Origin: Drosophila pseudoobscura
Taxonomy: Eukaryota; Arthropoda; Insecta; Diptera; Drosophilidae
Length of the DNA: 64,000 nt
Direction: 5' to 3'
Assembly (NCBI RefSeq): GCF_009870125.1
Contig: NC_046683.1
Coordinates: 41,183,869 to 41,247,868, forward strand
In this document: piece after piece, positions 1 through 10,941 of the stretch
Layout of the letters: every line of letters starts with the position of its first letter
Numbering within the stretch: position 1 is the first letter of the stretch
The notes under the pieces: model-generated
Seen by the model: the letters and a program-made list of their open reading frames with translations, nothing else
Told to the model about the DNA's origin: nothing
Database searches by the model: none
Program-made: the position numbers and the translations under genes

Positions 1-331
1 TAGTTACTTTTATAAATACAAAAAAAAATAAACAAAAAAAAAACAACAAAACTCATTGCATTTGTTGGGACGGACATGCGATTCCACTAACTTCTGCACA
101 CACTCCTGCACCCACACACACCCACGCACTGTCACAAAAACACCTTGAATGTGTTATACATAGAGGAACATCAAGACCTCATCCTTTAGGCCCTCCTTTC
201 ACCAAACACACGCTCACATTCGCTAGCTGGGAACTTTTCTTTTTTACTGAGATATGGGACATTTGATAATCAATTAATCGACTGCGGCTCCTCTTCACAC
301 TTGAATTTTCCCCCTTGTGCAGGCTACTTAC

Positions 332-345
332 TTAATGTCCGACAT
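332..345 (-). CDS. Probable first coding exon of a leftward gene (partial)
   Basis: On the minus strand an ATG at 345-343 sits in an excellent fly start context (CAAAATG). It is followed by codons for MSDI and two bases of the next codon, then a strong donor AA|GTAAGT at 331-330. The rest of the gene would lie left of position 1, with 1-331 as its first intron, which is A/T-rich and has no open frame of note. The 5' UTR would extend rightwards from 346, so this gene would be divergent from feo. Only the start context and donor support the call; the product cannot be named from five residues. Confidence 0.35.
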
Positions 346-1538
346 TTTGACGGCGGGCGGCCAGGGCCAGGGCAGCTGTTGACACTCGGCGGCGTGTCTT
401 TGTATGCGTGTGTTATTTAGAGAAGTAGAACAACGATTGTTCCCACATTCCGTGACTCGATTAAACCATATTGAAAATTTATTTAGTGCATTTTTAAAAC
501 ACTACTGAGCCATGCACGCTTTTGCGAACACAAAAACTCCTACAAAAATTGCACGAAAATTTACTTTTTTCACACAGGTAAGCAAAAATTTGCTGTCAAT
601 TTTTCGAGGGATGCAGTCCGGGCTCGGTGTGACCGAGCTTGAAGTATTTTTATTTTTTTTTTTAGTATATTTGCAGAGCGGCCTTCTAAACGGCCAGGTC
701 TGGCAGCCATTTGTTCAAAAATTCAACGGCATTTTAACTACTTTTTTATATTATTTTTTGACTGATACATACTGTTATAGCTTATTAACAAACAAAAATA
801 TTTACGCCAGTAAGTAAACTTTGCCGATCCTGCTTTGTAGCATGTTCTTTGGCAATTTGTCTTGGTCGGGTCACACACCACACGCACATTTCAATATTTA
901 AGACACCTTTGCAAAATACCAAACAGTTCTTGGTTTTTTTTTCCATAATGAATACAATCACTGTTAATTGACTAATTTTTAGAATTAATAATACTTTCGT
1001 ATGTAAGCCAACTTTCCCTAGCCGGCTTCGTTTCTTTTTGTTTCATTGGTACTGCCATCTAATAATTGGCAGAAAGCGGTATTTTATCGATGGGCACACT
1101 TTTTTCAGTATCTGCCATTCACCATGAATAGCAATATTAAAAATCGGGTGGCAGCACTGCAGCCGCCGCCATTTCATTTTGAATTTACCGAAATTTTGTC
1201 TGGCGTCATTCGCGTCTGTGCGGTGGCATTCTGCTTTAGTAAACACATTTCTCATCCTAAATTATCTTTACAACTGGAAAACCTTGAAGGAACTTATTTG
1301 CAATATATAGTTGGTGTTTTTTTGGCCGCACGTCAATCAGAATCAACTTGTTTTGTGCTTTGAGGCATGAGGCAAATCAAGCACACAAAATTTTCATTGT
1401 GCAATTTGTGCCAACACGAGAGGCGTCACTTATCTGTGCGGAGGCATTTTCCTTGAGCAACACATTGTGCAATTGAAATCCTGCACACATCACATAAATT
1501 CCTTCCATTCGCGAATACAAGACCCATTCCTATTGGCT
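346..1538. promoter_or_regulatory. Intergenic/promoter interval upstream of feo
   Basis: No convincing coding sequence. A Motif-1-like GGTCACACA lies at 869-877 and an ATCGAT (DRE/BEAF-type core) near 1087. Both are typical of housekeeping promoters and suit feo and the leftward gene. Short ORFs here start at non-ATG codons and have no protein-like composition. I cannot place the transcription start. Confidence 0.35.
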
Positions 1539-3659
1539 ATGGTTGACCCAACCTCCATCAAGGGAGAGATCCTTGAGATGACTGGCGAGCATGTGGAGCA
1601 GCTCCATTCAATGTGGTCCCTCATGTTCGAGCCGAAGACATGCAAAGACTTTCTGCACAAACTCAAGGCGCACGCGGATAATTTCTATACGGATCTGCTG
1701 ACCGAGTCGCGGGAGAAGCAGGCGGCCATCCTGGATGACATAGCAGCACTCCGAGCCGAGGCCAGCGACCTCACCCGACTCCTCCATGAGACGGTGGACA
1801 TTGGTGAGAGGCCCGACGATGTGCCACTGATCATATGGCAGCTGAAGCTGGACAAAAGCATTGAGCATCTGCGCGAGGAGCTCTCGAAACGTCGGGCGGA
1901 GATCGGCGAGCTGCTGCTCCAGCAGGAGCAGCTCTGCGAAGAGCTGGGCGCACTGCCGCTCCCTCTACTGGCGGACCCGCTGCCCCTGCCCGATGAGATG
2001 GACGGCTTTCGCGACCATCTCGACAACCTGCGCTCTCAGCGCGCAGTGCGCCAGACGGAGCTGGACCAGCTGCGCAAGGTCATCAAGCATGACATGAAGA
2101 TGCTCGAGCTGATGCCCCAGACCGATGCAGAGGATCGCCTACTGAACGATCTGAGCCACAATCTAACACCAGAGACACTTGAGCGGCTGCGGCAGATGCG
2201 CAACAGTTATGCCGAGCAGATCCAGGAGCTGCGCTCCAAAATCCATGACATGCGCGAGAAGATCTACGTGCTGTGGGATCGCCTCCAGGAGACGGACGAG
2301 AGCGCCATGCGACGAGTACGCGAGTGCACCGAGAATACGCAGCGCACCTATGACATCCTCCATTCGGAGCTGCAGCGCTGCCAGGCACTGCGCAGCCAGA
2401 ACCTCAAGACGTTCATCGAGCAGCTGCGCGTCGAGATAAGCAAGTGGTGGGATCTAACGCTCAAGAGCCAGCAGGAGCGCAAGCGTTTCTCCAACTACTA
2501 CAATAAGTATTACAACGAAGACCTGTTGGAGCTGCACGAGCTGGAGCTGGATGATCTGAAGAGCTTCTACACGTGCAACAAGGAGATTTTCGATCTGTAC
2601 GAGAGCCGTGCAGAACTTTGGTCGCGCATGCAGGCTCTAGAGGCAAAGGCCAACGAGCCGAATCGTTTCAACAATCGTGGCGGCCAGCTCCTTAAAGAGG
2701 AAAAGGAACGCAAGGCCATCAGCTCGAAGCTGCCCAAGATTGAGCAGCAGATCACTGAACTGGTGCACGCCTATGAGGCGCAATCGCATGGCCCGTTTCT
2801 GGTTTATGGCGAGAACATACTGGAGCTGATGGCTGGCGAATGGGAGAACTATCGCCAGGCCAAGCAGAGCTCGGCCCGCAAGAAGGCCCCGCCCACCACG
2901 AGGACGGGCAGCAGCAGCAAATTGATGATGCCACCGCCGACTGCCGGTTCAACGGCCCCTCGCACGCCCCGAACTTTGAAGAACATGTCCTCAATGTCGA
3001 CCTCGACAATGTCGTTGCGCAAGACCCCAACAATCCAGCTGATCACTCCCAATATGACCAAGAGCACTGGGAATCTGCACAAGCGACTGAATCCATCAGC
3101 AGCCGCCAGCTCTTCGGGGTATCGGACTCCCAACGCCAAGCGCAGCCTCATGAGCTCTCTGAATTCGATACGCCCGTCGCCGTCTACCGCACAGCGGCTG
3201 GCCAACAGCCAAGTGAAGGCGTCCAAGTCGCCACTAAAGCGGGTCCGCGTCCTGGACAACACATTGCGTCGCAGCGGGGGATTGGGCAGACGCAGCCTTG
3301 GCACACGCTCGAACAAGAAGCCACGCACAAAATCAGCGGTGCCGGATACAAGATCGCCCAGCGATTCCGAGTATATGACCGATGAGACCACTGAAAATGA
3401 CCGCGAAGCCGGGATCTCCTATGACGAATTTGTGCCCACGAGTCGCTCCTCAGTGCTGCCCGTCGGCGGGGCTCAGCGTCAGCGCAATCGCGTGGCTGTG
3501 CCACGAATTCGCCATGTCCTCGTAAGCCACAATTCGGTGTCGTCGGCCGCCAACACACCGTCAAAGCAGGCGGTCAATCAGGAGGAGAGGCCTAGATTTG
3601 GCAATCAATTGAAGCTCCCGTCGCCACGTGAAAGTCGCATGTGGCCGAATCCACGATGA
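1539..3659 (+). CDS. feo: Fascetto, PRC1/MAP65/Ase1-family microtubule bundler
   Basis: Single-exon 706-residue protein. The open frame extends upstream to a GTG at 1467, but the first ATG is 1539 (start MVDPTSIKGE). Residues ~1-300 are charged, heptad-rich coiled coil, the dimerising rod of MAP65 proteins. Residues ~300-450 form the conserved microtubule-binding spectrin-like region, beginning near SKWWDL and including the family signature NNRGGQLLKEEKER at ~377-390. The C-terminal ~230 residues are basic, Ser/Thr/Pro-rich and disordered, with many SP/TP sites (e.g. KSPLKR) that fit mitotic kinase control. Known family role: crosslinks antiparallel microtubules in the anaphase central spindle and supports cytokinesis. 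Name rests on remembered similarity; the family is certain, the orthologue very likely. Confidence 0.9.
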   Translation: MVDPTSIKGEILEMTGEHVEQLHSMWSLMFEPKTCKDFLHKLKAHADNFYTDLLTESREKQAAILDDIAALRAEASDLTRLLHETVDIGERPDDVPLIIWQLKLDKSIEHLREELSKRRAEIGELLLQQEQLCEELGALPLPLLADPLPLPDEMDGFRDHLDNLRSQRAVRQTELDQLRKVIKHDMKMLELMPQTDAEDRLLNDLSHNLTPETLERLRQMRNSYAEQIQELRSKIHDMREKIYVLWDRLQETDESAMRRVRECTENTQRTYDILHSELQRCQALRSQNLKTFIEQLRVEISKWWDLTLKSQQERKRFSNYYNKYYNEDLLELHELELDDLKSFYTCNKEIFDLYESRAELWSRMQALEAKANEPNRFNNRGGQLLKEEKERKAISSKLPKIEQQITELVHAYEAQSHGPFLVYGENILELMAGEWENYRQAKQSSARKKAPPTTRTGSSSKLMMPPPTAGSTAPRTPRTLKNMSSMSTSTMSLRKTPTIQLITPNMTKSTGNLHKRLNPSAAASSSGYRTPNAKRSLMSSLNSIRPSPSTAQRLANSQVKASKSPLKRVRVLDNTLRRSGGLGRRSLGTRSNKKPRTKSAVPDTRSPSDSEYMTDETTENDREAGISYDEFVPTSRSSVLPVGGAQRQRNRVAVPRIRHVLVSHNSVSSAANTPSKQAVNQEERPRFGNQLKLPSPRESRMWPNPR

Positions 3660-3786
3660 ATTATCTATCGAAATTACTACTAAAATGTACCTATATTTTG
3701 GAATTTTTATTTGCGTTTTATGTTTGATTTTATTTTTTGTACCTTTATCTGTTTATCTCTGTTTCATTTATTTTCGATGTTGGCCC

Positions 3787-3792
3787 AATAAA
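3787..3792 (+). terminator. Poly(A) signal of feo
   Basis: AATAAA begins 128 bases after the feo stop codon and overlaps a second copy (AATAAAATAAAA). The intervening 3' UTR is T-rich. A short hydrophobic frame inside it (from the ATG at 3685) has no other support and I treat it as UTR. Confidence 0.65.
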
Positions 3793-4187
3793 ATAAAATT
3801 ATCTTCAAGAAGGACAACCGAACCACACAAGCGAAAGACAGTCGTCTATTTGAATTTGAACTATCCTTAATATAGGAACACTGGATTGACCGAACCGCTG
3901 AGGCCTTGATGGAGTTGGGGAATACTCCACAGTTATTTTGATGCCAGAAAGCACTTTTTGTATTCTAAAATCTCACTTTCCGGCACAAGTGAGAAAAGAG
4001 AAAGCAAAAACAAAATGCATGCCGTGTATGGTACGCAACGCACCTGTGTGAGTGCTTTTCGAGGTCGAAAATCCGCGGCGTGGGCCATACAAATCGGTCG
4101 AACCGCTTGGTAGTTTTTGATATGTCTCTTTTTCTCTATTTTACTCCCTTCCGCCTTATCACGCACACTGCATGAGAAAGGTGTGTG

Positions 4188-4226
<39 letters not shown>

Positions 4227-6031
4227 ATGAGTAAGATCTGTAATTCCATTTGTTCCTCCTGGCTATAATAATGATCCGATCTGGAAGGGGGCGGGGCGAA
4301 ATTTCGAAATTTACTCTTGTAACAGTGTGATATCACAGGAGTCTGGACACAAAATTTGGTTGATCTAGCTCTTATAGAGTCTACGATCTAGGCGCACATC
4401 GGCTCGGCTATTGGTGCTATTCATATACTTTATGGGGTCGAAAACACTTCCTTCTGGGTGTTACACACATCCACTTCGCCACAAACCTAATATACCCCTA
4501 TACCCTTCAAGAACTGGGCTTATATATGTGCGAAATGTGCGAAAAAAGGTCCTCCAACAAAATGCACAAAGTTGATGATTGCTTCCCGACTCGAGCCTCG
4601 CCGATAGCGCCTAGTTTCCACTACACAGTAGCTTTAAACATTTATATAATAATAATAATAATAGTAAAATATATGTGCATGAATATGAGTAGGCATTTCG
4701 ATTGGCTTATCTACAGAAAAAAGACTCATTCCAATGGCAGCCAGAGATGTAAAAATATGATAAGCAAAGAGAAGGAGACGAAAAGAGAAGAGGTTTAGCT
4801 TCCTGATCAATAATACGGGACGACAGTGAGTTTGCTGTAGGTCTACACAGATCGGCGCTTTTCTAAGATACTAGCATATTTCTAGAAATTTATAACATCT
4901 TTTAAGAGAGCAGCGGCCACTGATTTTGAAGAACGTCTCGTCCCTATTAGTTGGTTCTGATCAATTATACAGAAATCACGATGTCGACCCCATATTTGTT
5001 GATGCGAAATGAGTCCTTAACACATAATCTATTGGAATAGAATAGCACTTTTAGTTTTTGTCGCTTACGATCACTTTGCCAAACGATTTCGCTATGCAAG
5101 GTGCATTTTGTATGTGAAATTACAGCACAATTGTACAGATTGAACAGCTCTAAAGATATTCACGAAATAAGATCATATAAGAAATCATTTGTTTACGATC
5201 ATTCACTTATTTTCTGTACTAAAATAAATGCATGGAATTTTTTTTTTCGTGCATGTTTTAGATTAGACGATTCACAAATTGAATGAAAAATTGCAAGTCT
5301 CTGATTGGGGGGGCCTTGGGACTCAAATACAAAAAATGTATACAAATAAATAGGTCCTCCACTTAGCTAGATGGTGGCCTAAGATAATTTCTCTATTATA
5401 AAACGAATGTAGGCCTACAGCAAACAGAAAGTGAAACAGAAGCTTGATTTTTTCGACCTGTATAATATCATAATATGCGAATGGGATATGGGATATTTAT
5501 TTAGTTCATTAATAGTTATCTGCTAAATATGGACTAAGATAATAATAATATGGAACTCGGAGGAATAATTCTGTATTATTTTTATCTAAATAAATATAAG
5601 TAGCAGACAATAGTTAATTAAACAAATAAAAATATAGATGTGTAGTGTAGGGCAAAAACATCTGCTCAAAGTCGCTTGAGAGTCTGTAATTCTCTTTACG
5701 ATCGTTCCATTTTCTATGGCAATTCTGTCCCAAATATAATAATAATAATAATAATAGGCATTTATAAAATACATCCATTTACTGGGTGAGGGGTGGGGGT
5801 GGTGGTGTGTGTTGTGCTACATTCCATGTGATGTAATCTGGGCTCTTACACTAGTTGTTCTTATCACATAAAATTCTAAAATAAAAAAAGTTGCTTCCCA
5901 GCAACTTCCATGATGCAGTCGTCTCTCTGAAATCCTGTACAACGGGGAACATAAGATTGCACTGGAATAATAGTTGTGTTTGCTCTGCTGATGGAGTGCC
6001 AGTGGCTGTGGGCGTAGCAGCAGCTTTGCAG
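3793..6031. other. Gene-free interval between the convergent feo and zinc-finger genes
   Basis: A/T-rich, with no supported coding frame. It holds a (GA)n tract at about 4190-4221, (TAA)n runs near 4648-4665 and 5740-5756, and a degenerate stretch at about 4430-4510 (cttccttctgggtgttac ... aatatacccctataccc). The last resembles a decayed interspersed repeat tail very common in Drosophila intergenic DNA; I infer this from its appearance only. Confidence 0.5.
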
Positions 6032-9004
6032 CTATTTACCAGTCTCACTGCCGCTCTGACTGTGCTGGCTGCCACCAGCATGATTGTACAATAGATGCGC
6101 TGCAAGCAGAGAGGAGGAAATACATATATGCTTTAAAGGCACAAGCTCTTGGAACACTATTAAAGCTTACCCACAACGACGGGGGGAAAATTGAAGGCGC
6201 CAAAAGGTGCTGCATTCACAGGCGTTGGCGGCGCCGGGGCCGGTGCATAGGCGGCCCCATCTAGAGTGGCCGATGGCGATGTTGTGGGCACAGCCCCTGT
6301 GGTCACGGGCGAGGCATGGTACGCCGAGGCGGCCTCTGGCAGCGAGTGGTTATGAATGATGGTGGTTGACGAGCTCTCGACTCCCGTACCCATTACAGCC
6401 ACAGGGCCTCCAATTTGTTGCTCCATTTGGTTGGGATCCTGCCCGGTCGACGCCGACGACTGATAGCGAACGGGGGGCATCACGACAGTGGTCAGATGGG
6501 ATTGAGTGCCATCCTCGAGGAGACCTGTACGCTGCAGCCGACCCGTCTTCGTCTCGATATGCTTGTTGTGGGCACTCAGGCAGTGGTTCCTCATGTTGTA
6601 CAGCTGCAGGAAGTAGGCATCGCAGTGCGGACACTTGTACCGCTCGCCCGTGTGCCGACGTATGTGGGCCTTGAGGTCATTGCTCTGTGTGAAGCTCTTC
6701 GGGCACTGGTCGCACTTGTACGGCCGCTCGCCCGTGTGGGTGCGCATGTGGATGGTTAGATTGTAGGCCCGATGGAAGCTCTTGCCGCACGTATTGCACA
6801 GATTGGGCTTGGTGCCCGTGTGATACCTGGAGGGAAGCAAGCAAGGAAGGAAGGAACAGAGGTTCGATCATCGAGGGATCATTTGTAGCCAGGGAAGGGG
6901 GACAGGAGGACAGGAGGCTTCACTTACCGCTCGTGCACCTTGAGATCGGTGGCCCGGGGAAAGGCCTTCACACAGTAGCGGCACTTGTACGGCTTCTCGC
7001 CATTATGCCGCCGCATGTGCACCCTCAGGTAATCGTTGCGGGCAAAGCTATCGCCACAGATGCAGCACAGGAAATTACGCTGACCAGTGTGGCTCTTCTC
7101 ATGCTCGCGCAGCTGCTGGCGCTCCTTGAAGGTTTCCTCGCAGCTCTTGCAGGCGTACAGAAAATCGGTGTGGAGCAGCGTGTGCTTGCGCAGGTACGTT
7201 TTGCTGGAGAAACGCTTCGAGCAGTATTCGCAGGTGTGCTCCGCCAGCTGGAGCTTCAGTTCGCTGCCCGCCTCCAGGCCCTCGCCATTATGCTTGCTCA
7301 CCTTGTGCCGCTCGAGAGCCTCGGGGCGAGCAAAGGCTGCTTCGCATAGGGTACATTTGTGCTCCTTGTTACTGTGCAGGCTCTGGACATGGGCCTTGAG
7401 ATGGTCGCTGCGTGCAAATGCCTTGGGGCACTGCGGACAGCTGTGCGGCTTCTTCTCTAGGTGTGAGAGCTTGTGCCGCAGCAGGTGGCAGTGGCGGGAG
7501 AACGTCCTTTGACAGACATCGCAGCGATTCTCCGGATTGGGTTCTCCACTCTGTTTGTTGCGACGTCGTCGCTTTGTGGGCTTTGATTTTCTCAGATAAT
7601 CCCTCATGATATCCAACTTGGATTTGTCTACGCCTCCTGGAGGGGCATCATCGTCTTCTCCATCATCCTCATCGTTGTCCTCGTCATCCAGGTCGCTCTC
7701 CTCATCCCCATCCCCAAAGTCGTATTGCTCTTCGTCCTCCTCCTCCTCCTCCTCCCCCTCGTCTTCATCACTGAGAGGCAAATCCTCCTCCCCCCCAGGG
7801 CGGCTGGGGTCTTCTATGAATTCATCTTCGTGCCGTCCTTCAGGCTCATCCACGCTGCCAGCCGCCGGCTGGCTTTCCTCTTTGATGTGCAGCGTCGTCT
7901 GAGTTGGCTCTGTGCTGGGCAAAGGTTCATCTGGAGAAAAGTTGATTAAATCCATGCTCTAGGAATGTTTAGCCGCTCACCTTTAACAGCGGCGGCATCG
8001 GTAGATGTTTGCCGCTCCTCGGTTTCAGTCTTCTCTTTCCGCCGGCGGAGCTTCTTCTCGAGCTTCAGGTCAAGATCTTCGGCTTCCAGGTAGGGCTCCG
8101 GCTTAATGTGCAGCCACAGCTCTTTCTTGGCCTCGTCATTGACCTCGTCCTCTTCCTCATTGCTGGATATGGGATTGATATTGCACTGATAGGCATCGCC
8201 CTCATCATTCTCGTCTTCGTTGAGCAGGACCTCGGCCGAAACGAGCTCATCGCCGGCAGAGCTCTGCATTGTCGCCTCGTCCTCCAGCGGCCAGGTGCTG
8301 TCTGACTCTTGTTTGTGTATGTTGCGTATGTGACGAAGCATGTGATCTCTGCGGGTGAAGGCTGATTGGCAGTGGGGACACTGGAGACGCTCAGTTTGGT
8401 TATGACACCGTGCTAGATGCGCTCTAAGCTGGCGCAGATGCGGGAAATGTTGCGGGCAGAACTTGCACTTGAGCTGCTGAACCACCGCCGCCACCCCTTC
8501 ACTAGCACTAAGACTGGTACTGGTGCCGGTGCTGGTGCCGATGCCGGTGCCGCTGTCTCTTGTTTTGTGCACCCTATTCCTGTGCAGGCGCAGCTCCAGG
8601 CTGTTCAGGAACTGGTCGTGGCACATTTCGCAGGGCAGGAGGGCCACCTGCTCTGTTTGAGTGCACACATCGCTGCTGCTGCTGCTGAGTGTGCGCCCCA
8701 GTAGTGTCATCAGCGAGCAATAGGACTTTTCCGCATCGCGCTTGAAACGGTAGGCGTGGCGGGCCGCCTTGATGCACAGGTCGCACATTTTATGCGGCAT
8801 CTTGTCGTCGAATCGGTCGCAGGTGTAGCGCGTGCACTCGTTTAGTATCTGGACGAGACTGGCTCCCTGCTCCACAGGCGCCTCGTCGTAGATGAAGTGC
8901 ATCTCCTCGCCCACCGCCACACTGCGCAGGCAAATTCGGCAGACAATCTCAGCATCGAAATCGAAGCTGCCGCCCGCTGGCACTGGTTGGGCTGAGGCGG
9001 CCAT
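6032..9004 (-). CDS. ZAD-type C2H2 zinc-finger transcription factor, 13 fingers
   Basis: Four exons on the minus strand: 9004-7981, 7930-6928, 6826-6171 and 6099-6032, giving about 916 residues. All junctions are GT-AG and in phase; intron 1 is only 50 nt. Residues ~19-90 form a ZAD (zinc-finger-associated domain, CxxC...CxxC as CRIC and CDLC), an insect dimerisation module. Three C2H2 fingers follow in exon 1, then a very acidic linker rich in Glu/Asp, seven fingers in exon 2 and three in exon 3, with HTG-type linkers between several. The last finger is followed by a Ala/Pro/Thr-rich tail and a 22-residue exon 4. Expected role: nuclear sequence-specific DNA binding. ZAD genes are a large, fast-evolving insect family, so I give no orthologue name. 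The final exon is the least certain part. Confidence 0.88.
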
Positions 9005-9316
9005 TGCTGTGGTTTGGGCGTGGATGTGGATTGTTATTGCATATGTGCATTTACAAATTATTGCCGCTGCTACTGCATTTCCTTAATTTTTTTAATAATT
9101 TTTTTTGTTTAACCACTGTGTGGGATTTATTACTATTTTGAATGCGGTCATATTATAAAAGGATTTCTTACATTTCCAAGTAAGGCCACACTAAGCCATA
9201 CATCGATATTCATAATAGTAAAAATATCGCATCCGAGCCGATAGCTCCCGCTCAAGCAATTTAAACTACAAATTAAAAATAACAAAAATGTATTATTTAC
9301 AAACGCGCAATACAAA
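9005..9316 (-). promoter_or_regulatory. Promoter interval of the zinc-finger gene, abutting 6PGL's 3' end
   Basis: Only 312 bases separate the 6PGL stop from the zinc-finger start, both genes reading leftwards. The interval carries a Motif-1-like GGCCACACTA near 9184-9193 and an ATCGATA near 9203-9209, a combination typical of TATA-less housekeeping promoters. It must also contain the 6PGL 3' UTR, so the two probably overlap. I saw no clean minus-strand AATAAA for 6PGL. Confidence 0.4.
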
Positions 9317-10255
9317 TCACGAAATAATCTGTGATCCAGCTCCCGCATCAACAATTAAGGTCAGCTGGCCATTTGTGGGATCTACCCATGCAGCGGGAAA
9401 CTGTTTGTCCTGATCCACGAACACGCGCTGCAATTAAAAACGCCATTAGTAAATGTAGTAAATCATATTGAGTCCCCCATTGCTCCCACCTTCACAACAT
9501 CCGATTTGCTGGCGCCGGTCACCACAAACGCCACATCCCTGGCATTGTTGATCAGCGGCAGAGTAAAGGTGATGCGCTCGGGCGGAGGCTTTGGAGAATT
9601 TCGGATGGGAATCACCAGGCGAGAGGTCTCCTCGAGCGTGGCAGGCTGCTCAGGGAACAAGGAGCAGGTGTGGCCATCCGGCCCCATACCCAGCAGCAAC
9701 AAATCGAATTGTGGAACACTGTGACTGTTGCCAAGTTTGACCTTTACTCGCGCCTCGTAATCGGCGGCACATTCTTCCAGCAGCTTGGTGGTATCAGCCT
9801 TGACAAACTGCGAGTCCAAAATCGACGGTAGCTGGCTCAGCCACTCGGTTCTATAGGCGCAAAATGTGGAATCGCTGTGATCATCAGCCACATAGCGTTC
9901 ATCGCAGAAGAAGAACTCCCAGTTGCTTGTGTCCAGAGTACTTTTCCTCAGGGCTTTTGTCAGTAGCTGCACCAGGGAGCCACCTGATCATGGAGAAATA
10001 GTTGGCATTTTTGAATGAAAGACTATTTAAACACCTGACAAGGTCACCTTAAGTTGAGCTTATCAACGCACACACACACAAGGCACACATTCAGATCGAC
10101 TCGATCGGATCCTCACCTGAGAGGCCAATGCTGAAAGTCGCCTTCCTATCTTTTGCTTGCTCGGAGCAACGCCTCAGCAGATTGCTCACTGTCTCAATCA
10201 ATTTATCCTCGGACTCGGCCAAGCTTATTTTGAAGGAACACTTGCGGTCGGGCAT
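9317..10255 (-). CDS. 6PGL: 6-phosphogluconolactonase
   Basis: Three exons on the minus strand: 10255-10117, 9983-9490 and 9427-9317, encoding 247 residues. All junctions are GT-AG and in frame; the codon for the first glycine of GGSL is split by intron 1. The enzyme hydrolyses 6-phospho-D-gluconolactone to 6-phosphogluconate, the second step of the cytosolic oxidative pentose phosphate pathway, after glucose-6-phosphate dehydrogenase. Family hallmarks are present: GLSGGSL near residue 45, CDERYV near residue 73 and the catalytic GMGPDGHTCSLFP block near residue 147. Length matches animal PGLS. It is divergent from sbr and sits head-to-tail with the zinc-finger gene. The D. melanogaster counterpart is, as I recall, CG17333. 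Confidence 0.95.
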
Positions 10256-10941
10256 ATTGAAAATGATATTAACTCCCCTTGGACTCGACTTGGTGATGTT
10301 TAGTGTATCGATTAGGACTGTTTATATTATATCGATATGTACACTAATTTTATTTTTTATATGATAGTATTGTGCGATTTTATCAAATATCATTTTATTT
10401 ATTTATTTATTAACGATGAATGGCCTGTTCATGTATTTACTCTATTTTATGTATACGTTGTATAATTTCATCATGTACTTGGTTAGTGGCCAGGGAAAAT
10501 GAGCTATTGAGTTTACTCAACTATCGATGGATACCTACCTACCTATATTTTGCAGTATGTGCAAATGAAATGTATCGATACATCCTTGAAAAATTTCATG
10601 AAATTGCGTTGTTTAATTTTTTTTTTGTGTCTATGGCATAGACTTTATGCTAGGAAAAACATTTTCATTATCCAAAATATCGTACTAAGTGCCATTACGG
10701 CATCGAAAGTGGATAAAACATATACTATACGGAATTAAAACCGCGTTTAAGGCACAGCTAAGAGAGCGCGTATTGTTTAGTCTGGCATTTGGCACAAAAA
10801 AAGAAAAGAAAAAGACACCAGAACAATTCCACACTAGCAGTAGCAACAACAACAACAACAACACAGATAGATTGCGAGGCAGCAGCGGTCCAAAACAACG
10901 TGTACGGGTGCTCAAAAAAAAAATTTCTGTGGAAAACAACA
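10256..10941. promoter_or_regulatory. Divergent promoter region between 6PGL and sbr with two DREs
   Basis: Contains two exact TATCGATA elements (10330-10337 and 10573-10580) plus further ATCGAT cores near 10306 and 10505. These are sites for DREF and, as CGATA, for BEAF-32; such sites are common at divergent housekeeping gene pairs. The sbr-proximal part (~10795-10940) is A-rich with an AAC repeat and looks like 5' UTR. The exact start sites are not visible. Confidence 0.55.

Noticed and set aside
1467..1538. N-terminal extension of feo (24 residues)
   Set aside because: It begins at GTG, not ATG; the first in-frame ATG is 1539, which gives a normal family N-terminus.
6861..6875. GGTTCGATC resembling a tRNA B box
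   Set aside because: It lies inside a zinc-finger gene intron and has no matching A box or cloverleaf.
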